Both the position numbers and the translations under genes were made by a program. The notes under the pieces were generated by a model. The model searched no databases. It saw only the letters and a program-made list of their open reading frames with translations, and was not told the DNA's origin. This document shows positions 20,657 to 31,013 of a stretch of 64,000 bases of DNA, one piece after another; the first letter of the stretch is position 1, and each line of letters begins with the position of its first letter. Source of the DNA: Symsagittifera roscoffensis (Eukaryota; Xenacoelomorpha; Acoela; Convolutidae); the NCBI RefSeq assembly GCF_963678635.1, contig NC_087068.1:13398027-13462026 (forward strand). The letters run 5' to 3'.

Positions 20657-23600
20657 CGAAACTCCAGATGATGATGAAATCTTTCCTTTTATAGTAGATG
20701 CAGATACTGATAGAGGACAACACATATTTTGTCAAAATTTACTCGTAAATTTATTTGAACCCGGAATCAGTCCATGTAAAACAGAGTTCCCCGATGTAAA
20801 AATCAAAAGACAAATCATAGATCACTACTTAAAAGATATATGCAACATAACACAACAGTATGGAATCTACTCCATAGAATTCACCTCACCAAACCATAAT
20901 AATAGAAAATATACAATTCAAACAGACGATCTTGATTTAGAATTTTCAAAAGTTTTTTCAGAATATATAAAAAGCATCCAATATCATAACTCACAAAGAG
21001 CAAACTCCATATTCACCAATGAAGTTTTCGCAATAATATATAGTTATATTTCGATATTAGAAAACGAAATCCCAATAACAAATGTCTCACCGACAGAAAC
21101 ATCTAAACATTTGAAAGTACGACATGAAATCACACTACTCTCTAGTTATTTAAACATCATTAAAGAAAATTTCACGAAGAACGACGTTTCACAACATACA
21201 AAACACGATCTACAAAAAATTTTGGCATGGTTCATAATAGATTATTTTACACACAATATTGATTTAATTGCACAAGCAAGAAAAAATTTTAGACCCCAAA
21301 ACTCGAACGATGATACCGCTATCACAGAACAATCAGATTATGTTTGGGACCCCGAATGGTCTCATCCCGCATTTATAAGCTTCCCACAATCAATCTCAAG
21401 TCAAGCAATAAGTACGATATCTTACATAAGAGATTATGTAAAAGTAATACCATTAACCATTGATGCAACACCATTAAACTATAATACATTTTTGCCCGAT
21501 ACACAAAATAATAGTTTAAACTCTACAGTTATACACAATGAAAACCTCAATGGAACTAGGAATCTTACTCAACAAGATATCCAGACACCATCACACTTCA
21601 TAAATGAAGAAATTGTACACACAACAACTACACAACAAAGTATTTCACCAATACGCCCAAATTTAACAACACCAAGAAATACAAATCCTTCACAAACACA
21701 GGTAACCTTACAATCAACCGTTAAACCTTCGGTTGCCCCTAAATATTCACATATGGATTACCAAACATACAGACCCATGACAATACCATCAAAAACACGC
21801 AAAACATTCACTAGAAACAACTTTACAGACCATAATTATAATTATACACATCCATCAAAAACATATAATCAACCACAAAGAAATTTTAACCAATATACAA
21901 GACCTCGAAACTGGGATAACCCAACGGCCCAATATAATTCCAAAAATTTTCAACCAAATCCTCCACAGGATCACAGTGAAAATTACCCATTTTTTCAACA
22001 AAATAAAAATAAAAAACAGACATCTTATCAAATGGATTATTTATCCTCAGATGATGATTTCTTACAACCAGATATATTTGCACCAAATACTCAAGAATAT
22101 CGTAGACAAGGAATACAGAGAACACGTACAAATCATAGAAATTTTTCTCCACAACCAATAGATGCACAACATCAACAACCAATTCAACAACAAAATCCAA
22201 TTAATACACAATCTTTTCAACCAATTCAACAACAAAATCCAATGACTGCACACTCGTATCAAGCATCACAAATGCAAAATGAAATACCACTCCCATATTA
22301 TCTCCAACAACATGAAATAACAAGAAACCAACTTTCAAATTTTTCTCAAATGCCAAATGCAGCAGAATCATTACAAATGACAATGAATCCATACCTTATG
22401 GGTGGATCATCAATAACATCAAACAAACCTTTAATGGTTTTCACAGGAACAGACCCTGAATACTCTGTAGAAGATTATTTAAATGCAGTAACAGCAAACC
22501 TGATTTTAAATATTGGACCTGAACCAATTAATACGCCACTACATCAAAATTGGATACATCGACGCACAGCGTTAATACAAACAACCTTAGATGGCGCAGC
22601 CCAAAAATGGTTTTCAGTACTACCTCTAGAAATAAAATCAAACTGGAAAAGGTTTACACAGGAATTTTCAAAAATGTTTGACTCCGAAAGAAACAAACAA
22701 CAACAAAGAGTTTTATGTAATGAAATTCGCAGATTACCAAACGAAACCATCAAGCAAATAGCAGTACGAATCGAAACACTAGTTCGAAAAGCATATTCAT
22801 TAAATACACATGACTATAAAAACACAAAGATGACAGAAATCTTAATGATGACCTTAACACCACAATTAAGGAAAATAGCAATAAAAAAGAGAGCATCCCA
22901 TCCTTCTTCAATTCGAGAACCCGATTTAGATTTTCGAAAACTAGTAGACAAATTAGAACAAGCAGAAATCACGATGAAACTAGAAGAAACGGAAAATCTG
23001 AAATTACAATACGTTAATAGAATTGAAACGACTCCCACTAATATTAATAATATACAGGAATCAGAGACAGACCTCGTTGAAAAAATCACTGAAATACTCA
23101 ATATTTATGAAAAGAACCCAAACTTCAAAGGCAAACCATCTTTCAAAAAATGGTGTAATTATTGCCGACGATACGGACATAGTATTTCCGAATGTAGACA
23201 AAAACAGCAAGACAATCAAAATAAACCTCAAAAATATAAAGAACCAAATAAATCATTCTATCAATACATGAAAAAAGATCAAAATCTACCGAGCAAAACA
23301 GTCCACAGCAATAACAGTTCAGGAAAACCACTCCCGAACAATACAAACTATACAAGAAATCAATCACCATATAACTCAAGTTATAGAGGAAGATCACCAG
23401 AACGAAGAAACACGAATAATTCATCACAAAATCACTACAATAGACCAAATAGTCGAAATAACTACTCCAGATCAAATTCAAATACACAACGATTTGTTTC
23501 TAGATCTAATTCCCAATCAAGAAATAACTACTATCCAAACAACCAATCACGAAATTCATCATACAATAGGAATAGAAACTACTCCTATAATCGAAATAGA

Positions 23601-26600
23601 AGTTATTCAAACAACCGAAACCAGAATTACCCGAACAATCGATCAAGGAATAACTCATATAATAGATCGAACTATAACAGACCAAACAATAATTACCAAA
23701 ACAGATCACGAAATAATTCACAAAATCGACACTCAAGTTATAATAATCGTTATAGAAATTATTCCCAATCACCACACCGGAATAATAATAACTATAATAA
23801 TTCTAATAATCGCCACAGAAGTAGTACACCTAAACATCAAAGACAAATTAATCAAGTACAATCTAATCCAGAAACAACATCAGACCCTCCAGGTATTGAT
23901 GACACAGTAACTGATACGTTACAACTCAATCAAATAAACTGTACATCATCAGATTCAGAAAGTGATACTGAAAACACTCTTTCTATCAATATGATAAAAG
24001 TCGAAAATGACTATGAATCTGTCATATATGAACAACCCTTTCCATCACACATATATGAAAATCAATCAGAATTTCTTCAAAATTATTACACTACACCCAT
24101 AAATTCCACACCAACGACGCAAGAAACAAACGAGATTAACACTACAGATCAAACCAATAAAAATACAAAAACAAAATGCTTGAATACAAACCACATTTAT
24201 CAAAATATACAAAAAGAACAACCCAAAGAAAAAATTTGGACAATACCATTTCTCTTAGAAAGCCCAAGAAACAAAGAATTTCAACCACCAGACCTTGAAA
24301 TAGATTTTTTAATTGATTCAGGAGCAGAATCAAACATAATAAACATCCCCACATGGAATGAAATAAAAACTTTACACCCAAAGCTAACACCTCTTGAAAC
24401 CTCCAGTAAGTTAGCAACAGCACAAGGATCAACATTGATAAACTACGGAAAAATCCAATTATTTCTCCTCCCCACCAGAACAATGGAACAAAGCAAAATT
24501 TTAAATAAGCCATTTAAACAAATATTCCATATCACTGACATTAAATATAATATCATTGGAATACCATTTATTTCCAAGTATATACCAACAATTAACATAC
24601 TAAATAGTAAAATATTAATCAAAGATAAATATACAAAAACAAAAGAAACATCCTTAACATTTTTTCAAAGATTAAATAAACAACCACCATTCTTTTCAAA
24701 ATTCTACCCGATATTTAACCAACAAAGAAAACACCTAAAACCGCTATCAGGAAATATCTATAATTTTTCAATCAAACAAGTTCACCAATATGATAAAGAA
24801 CAAAACAAACAAAAATTTTATATGTCAGAATTTGAATTCAAACCTATTCACAAATTTTTCAAAATCACAATCTCATCCATAAAATATTTGAAAAATTCGA
24901 ATTCCGATATCATTTCCTTACATGTCTATAACAACACACCTTACCAAGTAACATTACCTTTAGGACTTTTAGGATATTGTGAAACCAACGCTACAATATC
25001 ACCAATACACGAAAAAGCCTATCGCGTAAATAATATACTCCAATTACTAGATATTTGCCAATCTACAATTCTTAATGAAGAATTATCTATAAATAATATA
25101 ATAAGTAACGAAAACAGAAATACGGATTATTTCACAAAAACTCCATATTTCAAACCTACATTCAACATAAGTAACTACACAGAGGACCAACAGAAATTTT
25201 TAACAATGTTTAATTTCCAACATTCACAAATAACACAAGACGAATTCGAAAAATTAGCCAAACAGCTAATTAAATATTCATCAGTCTATGCAACATCAAA
25301 ATTCGATGTTGGCAAAATCAGTTCATCACTACATCTCCCGTTAAAACCAGACGCAGTTTTCAAAAAACAGAGAGCAAGTAAAGTACCAATTCACTTACAT
25401 GATAAAGTGAACAGATTACTCGACATTTTAGAACAATACAACATTATATCACCAGTAAACAAAGAAGAACAACCAAAAGGCAACACATTTATCAACCCCG
25501 TTATCATTCTAGCTAAAGGAGAATCATTAAAAATCGTTCTCGATGCTAGATACCTCAATTCACTCATAGATGAATCAAAATGTAATTGGCCCATTGAACC
25601 AATACAAGTTATTTTAACAAAAATAAACGGCAAATACTTTACAACCGCCGATATGAATAGTGCATACAATCAAATGCCACTAGATGAACAATCACGACGT
25701 TTAACACAATTTGTTATCGGAAACCAACAATATGAATTCAACCGCTTATTCTATGGAATATCCATAGGACCAGCAGCATTTTCAGCTTTTATGAGCAAAA
25801 TTTTTAGACCACTAATACTCAAGAAAAACGCAATCACCTATTTAGACGATGTTTTTATGCAATCACAAACAAAAGACGAAATGTTCAATGTTTTAGAAAA
25901 ATATCACCAAATACTTCAGAACGAAAATCTGAAGGCCGCCCCCGATAAATCACACTTCTTTTTGACAAGAGTTAAATTCTTAGGACATAATATAGAAAGA
26001 AAAACAATCACTCCATTGAAATCACGCATTGACGCTATTCAAAAACTTCAACCACCAACAAATAAAAAGAAAATCCAAGAATTTCTTGGAATGTTAAACT
26101 TTTTAAGTAAATATGTTTATAAAATGCAATTATATCTACGACCATTTTATAACATCCTTAGACAACAAAATAATTTTGAATGGAACACAGAACATCAAAC
26201 ACGATTTGAAGAAGTAAAGAAACTTTTAACTGAACAAATTTCAAACACAATTCCAGATTCAAATCAACCATTTTATGCAATGTGCGATGCTTCGAACTTT
26301 GGCATCGGTGCAGCACTATTACAATCACATAATGGTACAAATAAAATGAACCTCATATCAGCAAATTCTCGATTATTCACTCAAGCAGAGCTACGACTCT
26401 CAACTCTAATGAGAGAATGTACAGCCATAATATATACACTGACAGAATATGAATTTCTGATACTTGGATCAAAACATCCAACAGTTCTATTCACAGACCA
26501 TAAACCAATCATCTTTCTCTTTACACAAAAATCTAACCCAAACCACCGAGTTTACAGATTTCAACTAATTCTAATGAAATTTCCAAACTTACATATAGTT

Positions 26601-28853
26601 TGGACTGCAGGAAAAAATCTTGCATTACCAGACACCTTAAGTCGAAATACACCACCTGAATTACTTACACGAAAAACAACAGTTGAAATACCCAAAAACA
26701 TAAAATTCTACCTTGCAGAAAACGAAACATCACCCAGATTGGAATGCAAATATGCAGTAAAAACTGATATTGAACAATCACAAATAAATAGTTTACAACA
26801 TTTCCCACTTTATTTAGATTGTCAAAATAATCATTATGAAGTTGATTTACTTGGAACATCAACTTTCAAACCAATCCCATATTCTCAATGGATAAAAAAT
26901 AACACCCAACAAAAACGAACAAAACAACACCAAACTAAAAAAGACTATTTTCCACTAATTGAAAAAGAAGATTTAACTGATAAAATAAATTTATCAGGAC
27001 CACAAACAAATGATTCAAAATACACAATAAATCAAGTTTTTGACCTCCATGACCCACTTGATACAATACCCTTATCTACATTAGAAATCGAAAACATTTT
27101 TCTCCCCCCAACAGAAACAATTACAATTTCAACACTGAAACAATATCAAAACCTTGACCCAGTAATTCGACAACTGAAATCATGGCACAAATATAAAACT
27201 AAACCTATCAAAGCAGATTCAACCATTCTAGGAAACAAAACACTACTCCGATACTTTCGCAAATTTAACAACACAACCATTAACGAAAATACAGACCTTT
27301 TAGAGTATAACCTGAATGAATCTACAGTTCCATGTCTCCCTTTAAGTATGATTCTTATAGCTTTTAATATTTCACATACACAAAATATTAAAGGACACTC
27401 TGGATCAGAAAAAACATATTCAAATTTTATACAAAAATTTTATTTCCCAAATGCACCAATTTGGATAAAAGTACTATGCAATGACTGTATAGTATGTCAA
27501 CTAAATAAACCTTACCCAAATCAAAAACAAATAGCACAAAAACAAGATTTTAAAGGACAAAGTTTGTACTTTAATCATCGTATCTCATTTGATACTAAAG
27601 GACCAATTTCACCCTCATCCGAAGGAAACTCCTACATTATGGTAATTGTTGACGCATTTACACATTATGTAGCACTTAACCCAGTACCACATTGTAACGC
27701 TTATTACGCTTACACAACACTCTATGAACACTGGATAGCAAAATTCGGACTACCAGAAATTTTAGTTACAGACAACGGTACAGAATTCATAAATAATGAA
27801 ATTATCACACTATGTCATTTATATAACATTAAACACAAACCACGTACATCTCATGCACCTTGGACAAACGGCTTAGTCGAAGGTATGAACCGTTCATTAC
27901 AAGAATATCTTAGATGTATCATCAACGGAAATGATACAAAATATACCGAATGGTCAGCAGATGTAAAATTATTTCCCTTAGCATATAATTCACAAATTAC
28001 GACAACTTTAGGAATGTCACCATACGAAATGGTTTTTAACCAAAAGCCACGCAAACCAATAATGTTTACAGCAAATTCTCATAAAAACGCACAAGGTTAT
28101 TGTCAACCAAATAAAGACTCAATTTGTTATAACCTACCTTTACATACACACGATGAAGATCATTTTCATCACCCACAAATTCTTAAACTAGCCTCCGGTA
28201 CACACACCGAATGGATTCTAAATAGAGATAAAAAACACAATGATATTTATCAAAAAATAACAAAAAAGTTATTACAAAGACAAAACATTAATGAACAAAT
28301 CAATTCACGTTTTACACCAGCCTCCGATTTAAAAATTGGAACATTTGTTTTAATACCTAATTTTAATACTCAAAAAGGAATTTCTAAAAAATTACAACCC
28401 CTTCGAAAAGGACCATACCAAATAATTGCAAAACCCACTGATGTCACATATAAAATTACCGACTCAAACAAAAAAGAAATCGTTCAACATCGAAACAACC
28501 TATTACCTTATTACCCAAAAGAATACGCACTCCGCGAATTAACTCAATTATATTCTTTCACAGGATTAAAAATCATTCAAAATGAACCACATCTGAAAAA
28601 CACAGAACAAAATGATAACCCCACCGAAAATCAAAACACAAAACCAACCGCCACCAAAATCAATACACAAAATCATAAAGAATCCCCAAAACAAAGAAAA
28701 AATAGAAAAATGACCGAACAAATAATACCCCAAGAACAAATCGACAAATCAGAAAATAGAAAAACAACAAGACTCCGAAATCAACCACGTAAAAACTATA
28801 AAATATTCATCCCCCAATCTAAAATTTTAAAGAAAGTGGAATTTCAAAAGTAA
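20631..28853 (+). CDS. gag-pol: Gag-Pol polyprotein in one open frame, 2740 aa
   Basis: Residues 1-600 are an unrecognised N-terminal region, Pro/Gln/Asn-rich in its second half. A gypsy-type gag domain lies at about 601-730 (GAAQKWFSVLP). A CCHC knuckle is at 842-855 (CX2CX4HX4C), followed by a Ser/Arg/Asn/Tyr-rich tract at about 900-1070. The aspartic protease has D1229-S-G rather than DTG. RT spans about 1570-1800 with YLDD at 1737-1740, and RNase H has D1886. Integrase has an HHCC finger from H2249/H2256, the triad D2321, D2381, E2417 (D-59-D-35-E), and a GPY module at 2594-2596. It would supply capsid, protease, reverse transcription and integration. Most gypsy relatives separate gag and pol by a frameshift; here there is none. 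Start is the ATG at 20631, in AAAATGAG context. Confidence 0.96.
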   Translation: MSSTHTPGDETPDDDEIFPFIVDADTDRGQHIFCQNLLVNLFEPGISPCKTEFPDVKIKRQIIDHYLKDICNITQQYGIYSIEFTSPNHNNRKYTIQTDDLDLEFSKVFSEYIKSIQYHNSQRANSIFTNEVFAIIYSYISILENEIPITNVSPTETSKHLKVRHEITLLSSYLNIIKENFTKNDVSQHTKHDLQKILAWFIIDYFTHNIDLIAQARKNFRPQNSNDDTAITEQSDYVWDPEWSHPAFISFPQSISSQAISTISYIRDYVKVIPLTIDATPLNYNTFLPDTQNNSLNSTVIHNENLNGTRNLTQQDIQTPSHFINEEIVHTTTTQQSISPIRPNLTTPRNTNPSQTQVTLQSTVKPSVAPKYSHMDYQTYRPMTIPSKTRKTFTRNNFTDHNYNYTHPSKTYNQPQRNFNQYTRPRNWDNPTAQYNSKNFQPNPPQDHSENYPFFQQNKNKKQTSYQMDYLSSDDDFLQPDIFAPNTQEYRRQGIQRTRTNHRNFSPQPIDAQHQQPIQQQNPINTQSFQPIQQQNPMTAHSYQASQMQNEIPLPYYLQQHEITRNQLSNFSQMPNAAESLQMTMNPYLMGGSSITSNKPLMVFTGTDPEYSVEDYLNAVTANLILNIGPEPINTPLHQNWIHRRTALIQTTLDGAAQKWFSVLPLEIKSNWKRFTQEFSKMFDSERNKQQQRVLCNEIRRLPNETIKQIAVRIETLVRKAYSLNTHDYKNTKMTEILMMTLTPQLRKIAIKKRASHPSSIREPDLDFRKLVDKLEQAEITMKLEETENLKLQYVNRIETTPTNINNIQESETDLVEKITEILNIYEKNPNFKGKPSFKKWCNYCRRYGHSISECRQKQQDNQNKPQKYKEPNKSFYQYMKKDQNLPSKTVHSNNSSGKPLPNNTNYTRNQSPYNSSYRGRSPERRNTNNSSQNHYNRPNSRNNYSRSNSNTQRFVSRSNSQSRNNYYPNNQSRNSSYNRNRNYSYNRNRSYSNNRNQNYPNNRSRNNSYNRSNYNRPNNNYQNRSRNNSQNRHSSYNNRYRNYSQSPHRNNNNYNNSNNRHRSSTPKHQRQINQVQSNPETTSDPPGIDDTVTDTLQLNQINCTSSDSESDTENTLSINMIKVENDYESVIYEQPFPSHIYENQSEFLQNYYTTPINSTPTTQETNEINTTDQTNKNTKTKCLNTNHIYQNIQKEQPKEKIWTIPFLLESPRNKEFQPPDLEIDFLIDSGAESNIINIPTWNEIKTLHPKLTPLETSSKLATAQGSTLINYGKIQLFLLPTRTMEQSKILNKPFKQIFHITDIKYNIIGIPFISKYIPTINILNSKILIKDKYTKTKETSLTFFQRLNKQPPFFSKFYPIFNQQRKHLKPLSGNIYNFSIKQVHQYDKEQNKQKFYMSEFEFKPIHKFFKITISSIKYLKNSNSDIISLHVYNNTPYQVTLPLGLLGYCETNATISPIHEKAYRVNNILQLLDICQSTILNEELSINNIISNENRNTDYFTKTPYFKPTFNISNYTEDQQKFLTMFNFQHSQITQDEFEKLAKQLIKYSSVYATSKFDVGKISSSLHLPLKPDAVFKKQRASKVPIHLHDKVNRLLDILEQYNIISPVNKEEQPKGNTFINPVIILAKGESLKIVLDARYLNSLIDESKCNWPIEPIQVILTKINGKYFTTADMNSAYNQMPLDEQSRRLTQFVIGNQQYEFNRLFYGISIGPAAFSAFMSKIFRPLILKKNAITYLDDVFMQSQTKDEMFNVLEKYHQILQNENLKAAPDKSHFFLTRVKFLGHNIERKTITPLKSRIDAIQKLQPPTNKKKIQEFLGMLNFLSKYVYKMQLYLRPFYNILRQQNNFEWNTEHQTRFEEVKKLLTEQISNTIPDSNQPFYAMCDASNFGIGAALLQSHNGTNKMNLISANSRLFTQAELRLSTLMRECTAIIYTLTEYEFLILGSKHPTVLFTDHKPIIFLFTQKSNPNHRVYRFQLILMKFPNLHIVWTAGKNLALPDTLSRNTPPELLTRKTTVEIPKNIKFYLAENETSPRLECKYAVKTDIEQSQINSLQHFPLYLDCQNNHYEVDLLGTSTFKPIPYSQWIKNNTQQKRTKQHQTKKDYFPLIEKEDLTDKINLSGPQTNDSKYTINQVFDLHDPLDTIPLSTLEIENIFLPPTETITISTLKQYQNLDPVIRQLKSWHKYKTKPIKADSTILGNKTLLRYFRKFNNTTINENTDLLEYNLNESTVPCLPLSMILIAFNISHTQNIKGHSGSEKTYSNFIQKFYFPNAPIWIKVLCNDCIVCQLNKPYPNQKQIAQKQDFKGQSLYFNHRISFDTKGPISPSSEGNSYIMVIVDAFTHYVALNPVPHCNAYYAYTTLYEHWIAKFGLPEILVTDNGTEFINNEIITLCHLYNIKHKPRTSHAPWTNGLVEGMNRSLQEYLRCIINGNDTKYTEWSADVKLFPLAYNSQITTTLGMSPYEMVFNQKPRKPIMFTANSHKNAQGYCQPNKDSICYNLPLHTHDEDHFHHPQILKLASGTHTEWILNRDKKHNDIYQKITKKLLQRQNINEQINSRFTPASDLKIGTFVLIPNFNTQKGISKKLQPLRKGPYQIIAKPTDVTYKITDSNKKEIVQHRNNLLPYYPKEYALRELTQLYSFTGLKIIQNEPHLKNTEQNDNPTENQNTKPTATKINTQNHKESPKQRKNRKMTEQIIPQEQIDKSENRKTTRLRNQPRKNYKIFIPQSKILKKVEFQK
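20650..20658 (+). promoter_or_regulatory. Candidate splice donor just after the gag-pol ATG
   Basis: CAG/GTGACG, cut after 20652, 22 nt into gag-pol. In the gypsy element of Drosophila, env is made from a spliced RNA whose donor is near the start of gag, so position is suggestive. The donor leaves phase 1. Confidence 0.35.
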
Positions 28854-28856
28854 TTT

Positions 28857-29451
28857 TAACATTATACTTCACTATCTTGAAACCTTCGAAACATTTTTCA
28901 TTTACATTTTTCAAAATAACATGCTGACAAGTACGTAATAATTCTAGTTCAAAATAAACCAATAGGATTCATCCAATCCGTCACTTTCTCTAACTCAAAC
29001 TAAGACCAATTAGACGAATCATATAGAACTCCAGGCACATCTATAACTATAACTTTACGACCTCCAGGTCAAAAATAAGCAAACCACTCCAACTTGACAA
29101 CTAAAATAAATATCACCATAATACCGTACCCCTCCCTTATCTAATAACCCAAAGATCAACAATATTTCCCCAACTCAGACCACGAATACCCCCAAAGCAA
29201 ATTTGTTAACTTAGCCTAAAGTAACAAAATGAACATTTTAATTAGCCTAAAGTATAAAAATCTCACCATACCCCGGATCATTTGACAAACAAAAATAAAG
29301 AAAAAGACGACCTCCCAGTCACCATGAAAATTGCCCCCAACAATTTTTTACAGAACTCAACCCACTTGTCAAAAAACTAATAAATAATCCGACCACACTA
29401 GAAAATCGCCTCAAACAGCAAAAAATATTCGACCAAGAGATCATTTCTTAA
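28857..29451 (+). other. Spacer after pol, no ORF
   Basis: About 600 nt, A- and C-rich like the coding strand of the element, but with frequent stops in all forward frames. It may hold subgenomic promoter, splice or packaging signals; none recognised. Confidence 0.5.
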
Positions 29452-29682
29452 ATGCTCTTCTCTCAATCAGTTACTCAAATACTCATAAATCTTAAACATT
29501 TTTTTACAATACTTGAAACCTTTATAATATTTCTTTTTGATATACTTGAATCTTTTCTAATAATCCTAATCATTTTTTGTAACATTTTTTTAATTTACTA
29601 CACTATTCTCGAACTATTCCTCCAACTTTCCAAAACCCTTGATTACATCCACAGGTACGAGTCATATAACTTGTCTAAATGA
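29452..29682 (+). CDS. Tiny hydrophobic ORF, 76 aa
   Basis: ATG at 29452, stop TGA at 29680-29682. The middle (about residues 20-55) is almost entirely Phe, Ile, Leu and aromatic residues, for example FIIFLFDILESFLIILIIF, so one or two membrane segments are likely, with a short polar C-terminus. The stop overlaps the ATG of the next small frame as ATGA (29679-29682). Local composition is T-rich, unlike the A-rich frames on either side, which is what hydrophobic codons require. No family recognised. Confidence 0.45.
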   Translation: MLFSQSVTQILINLKHFFTILETFIIFLFDILESFLIILIIFCNIFLIYYTILELFLQLSKTLDYIHRYESYNLSK

Positions 29683-29849
29683 TACGAACAATTTTCAGTA
29701 GAACCGATATTTTTTTATTGTTTGTAATTTTCATAACATTTTTATCATCCCTCATTTTGACAATATGTAAATGTATAAAGAAAGCAATCTTCACATTTGC
29801 TTGCCCTAGCAACAATCCTTCTAATTCTTTTTTTGGAAGAATACTATAA
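29679..29849 (+). CDS. Tiny membrane ORF, 56 aa
   Basis: ATG at 29679, stop TAA at 29847-29849. A basic N-terminus (MIRTIFSRTD) is followed by one clear hydrophobic segment (IFLLFVIFITFLSSLILTI) and a Cys/Lys patch (CKCIKK), the layout of a small single-pass membrane protein. It starts inside the stop codon of the previous ORF (ATGA), and lies in the same frame as the long ATG-less frame from 29877, separated from it by TAA at 29847 and TAA at 29874. Function unknown. Confidence 0.45.
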   Translation: MIRTIFSRTDIFLLFVIFITFLSSLILTICKCIKKAIFTFACPSNNPSNSFFGRIL

Positions 29850-29876
29850 TAAACATAAACCTTCCCACTAAAGTAA

Positions 29877-31013
29877 CAATTCAAAAATCCATCAAAAATT
29901 GCTACCCAACAGTCACAGAATCAGTCTTCACCGACATCATCCCAAGATAACCAAACACCACCTTCAACTACTCAAAATCCTCAAACATCAACACGAATTT
30001 CTTTTCAAGACAATCCATACACTTTTGAAGAACGACATGCTCGTTTATCAGAACCACTAGAACCAGTTCAACGACAAGCACCTCTAAGCGAACCAACATA
30101 TAACCTATACCCAACACTACCACAAGAACTAAGTAGAATAAGAAATTCTAGTCAAAACCAAAACACAGTCGAAATAAATAGACAAATTATACATCCTCGA
30201 CGAAACAGAAATCTTCAAACTCCCCGAGTTCATTTTGATATACCTCAATCCCCATCACAAAACACTCCAGAAAACCCCATTGGTATATTACCAGAAACCC
30301 CTACGCTTCTTTCACAACGTAGCACCTCAAGCCTACCATCAGATTACTTAGGTTCAACACCAACATCTGAGCAAATACGTGAAAATCCTTTCAACCCCAC
30401 AAACCAAACATCACGATTTCCATATTGGACTACACATTCATTTACACAAGGTGAACCAAATTTAGTCAATGACCCCATAGATATTTCTACGGATACAACA
30501 ACATCCTCATCACTACCAGAAACATTATCACTACCATCAACACCATCAATAAGCCAGATTTCACCACCACCTTTTAACTTAAATTTTCCAAATAATCTCG
30601 ACGCCAGATATCGAGAACAATCATCAATAAATATTCCTTTAAGACTAGATTGGAATACATTTACAGCACCTCCACCATTATTTGGACAACATCAAGAAAG
30701 TAACCGCCTTCATAACTGGGCACTTAATAGATTACAATATCGCCAAGATATTCACAACGATATCCGTGATCACAATATTCAAATACTCCAACAAAACAGT
30801 TTACAATTAAAGTTTGAAATCACAGTTAAATTAAATAATATTACCCAACATCCCTACCCATTAAATCCACCTAACATAACAGCTCAATCACTACCACCAC
30901 CGTTTATAACTACTGAAGTAATATACAAATACGACAGATACACCAAAAACACAATTGGCTACATTACATTTCATAATCCATACTCAGGATTATCATACAC
31001 ATGTATATTCTAA
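29877..31013 (+). CDS. 378-codon open frame without any ATG
   Basis: Open from just after a TAA at 29874-29876 to a TAA at 31011-31013, with no in-frame Met anywhere. The first two thirds are rich in Pro, Ser, Thr, Gln and Asn (for example QTPPSTTQNPQTST). The last third looks folded: NRLHNWALNRLQYRQDIH, then a strand-rich end with FEITVKLNNITQ and IGYITFHNPYSG. Codon usage matches the neighbours, so the frame is under coding constraint. It must be reached by splicing, by a non-AUG start, or by readthrough from the small frame upstream. It overlaps the env-like ATG (31001) by 13 nt. No family recognised. Its P/S/T-rich-then-folded plan resembles that of the 601-aa ORF at 33616. Confidence 0.6.
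   Translation, partial: QFKNPSKIATQQSQNQSSPTSSQDNQTPPSTTQNPQTSTRISFQDNPYTFEERHARLSEPLEPVQRQAPLSEPTYNLYPTLPQELSRIRNSSQNQNTVEINRQIIHPRRNRNLQTPRVHFDIPQSPSQNTPENPIGILPETPTLLSQRSTSSLPSDYLGSTPTSEQIRENPFNPTNQTSRFPYWTTHSFTQGEPNLVNDPIDISTDTTTSSSLPETLSLPSTPSISQISPPPFNLNFPNNLDARYREQSSINIPLRLDWNTFTAPPPLFGQHQESNRLHNWALNRLQYRQDIHNDIRDHNIQILQQNSLQLKFEITVKLNNITQHPYPLNPPNITAQSLPPPFITTEVIYKYDRYTKNTIGYITFHNPYSGLSYTCIF

Noticed and set aside
21886..27000. Numerous minus-strand open frames within gag-pol
   Set aside because: They are antisense shadows of the A-rich coding strand, rich in Leu, Phe, Val and Tyr, with no domains.
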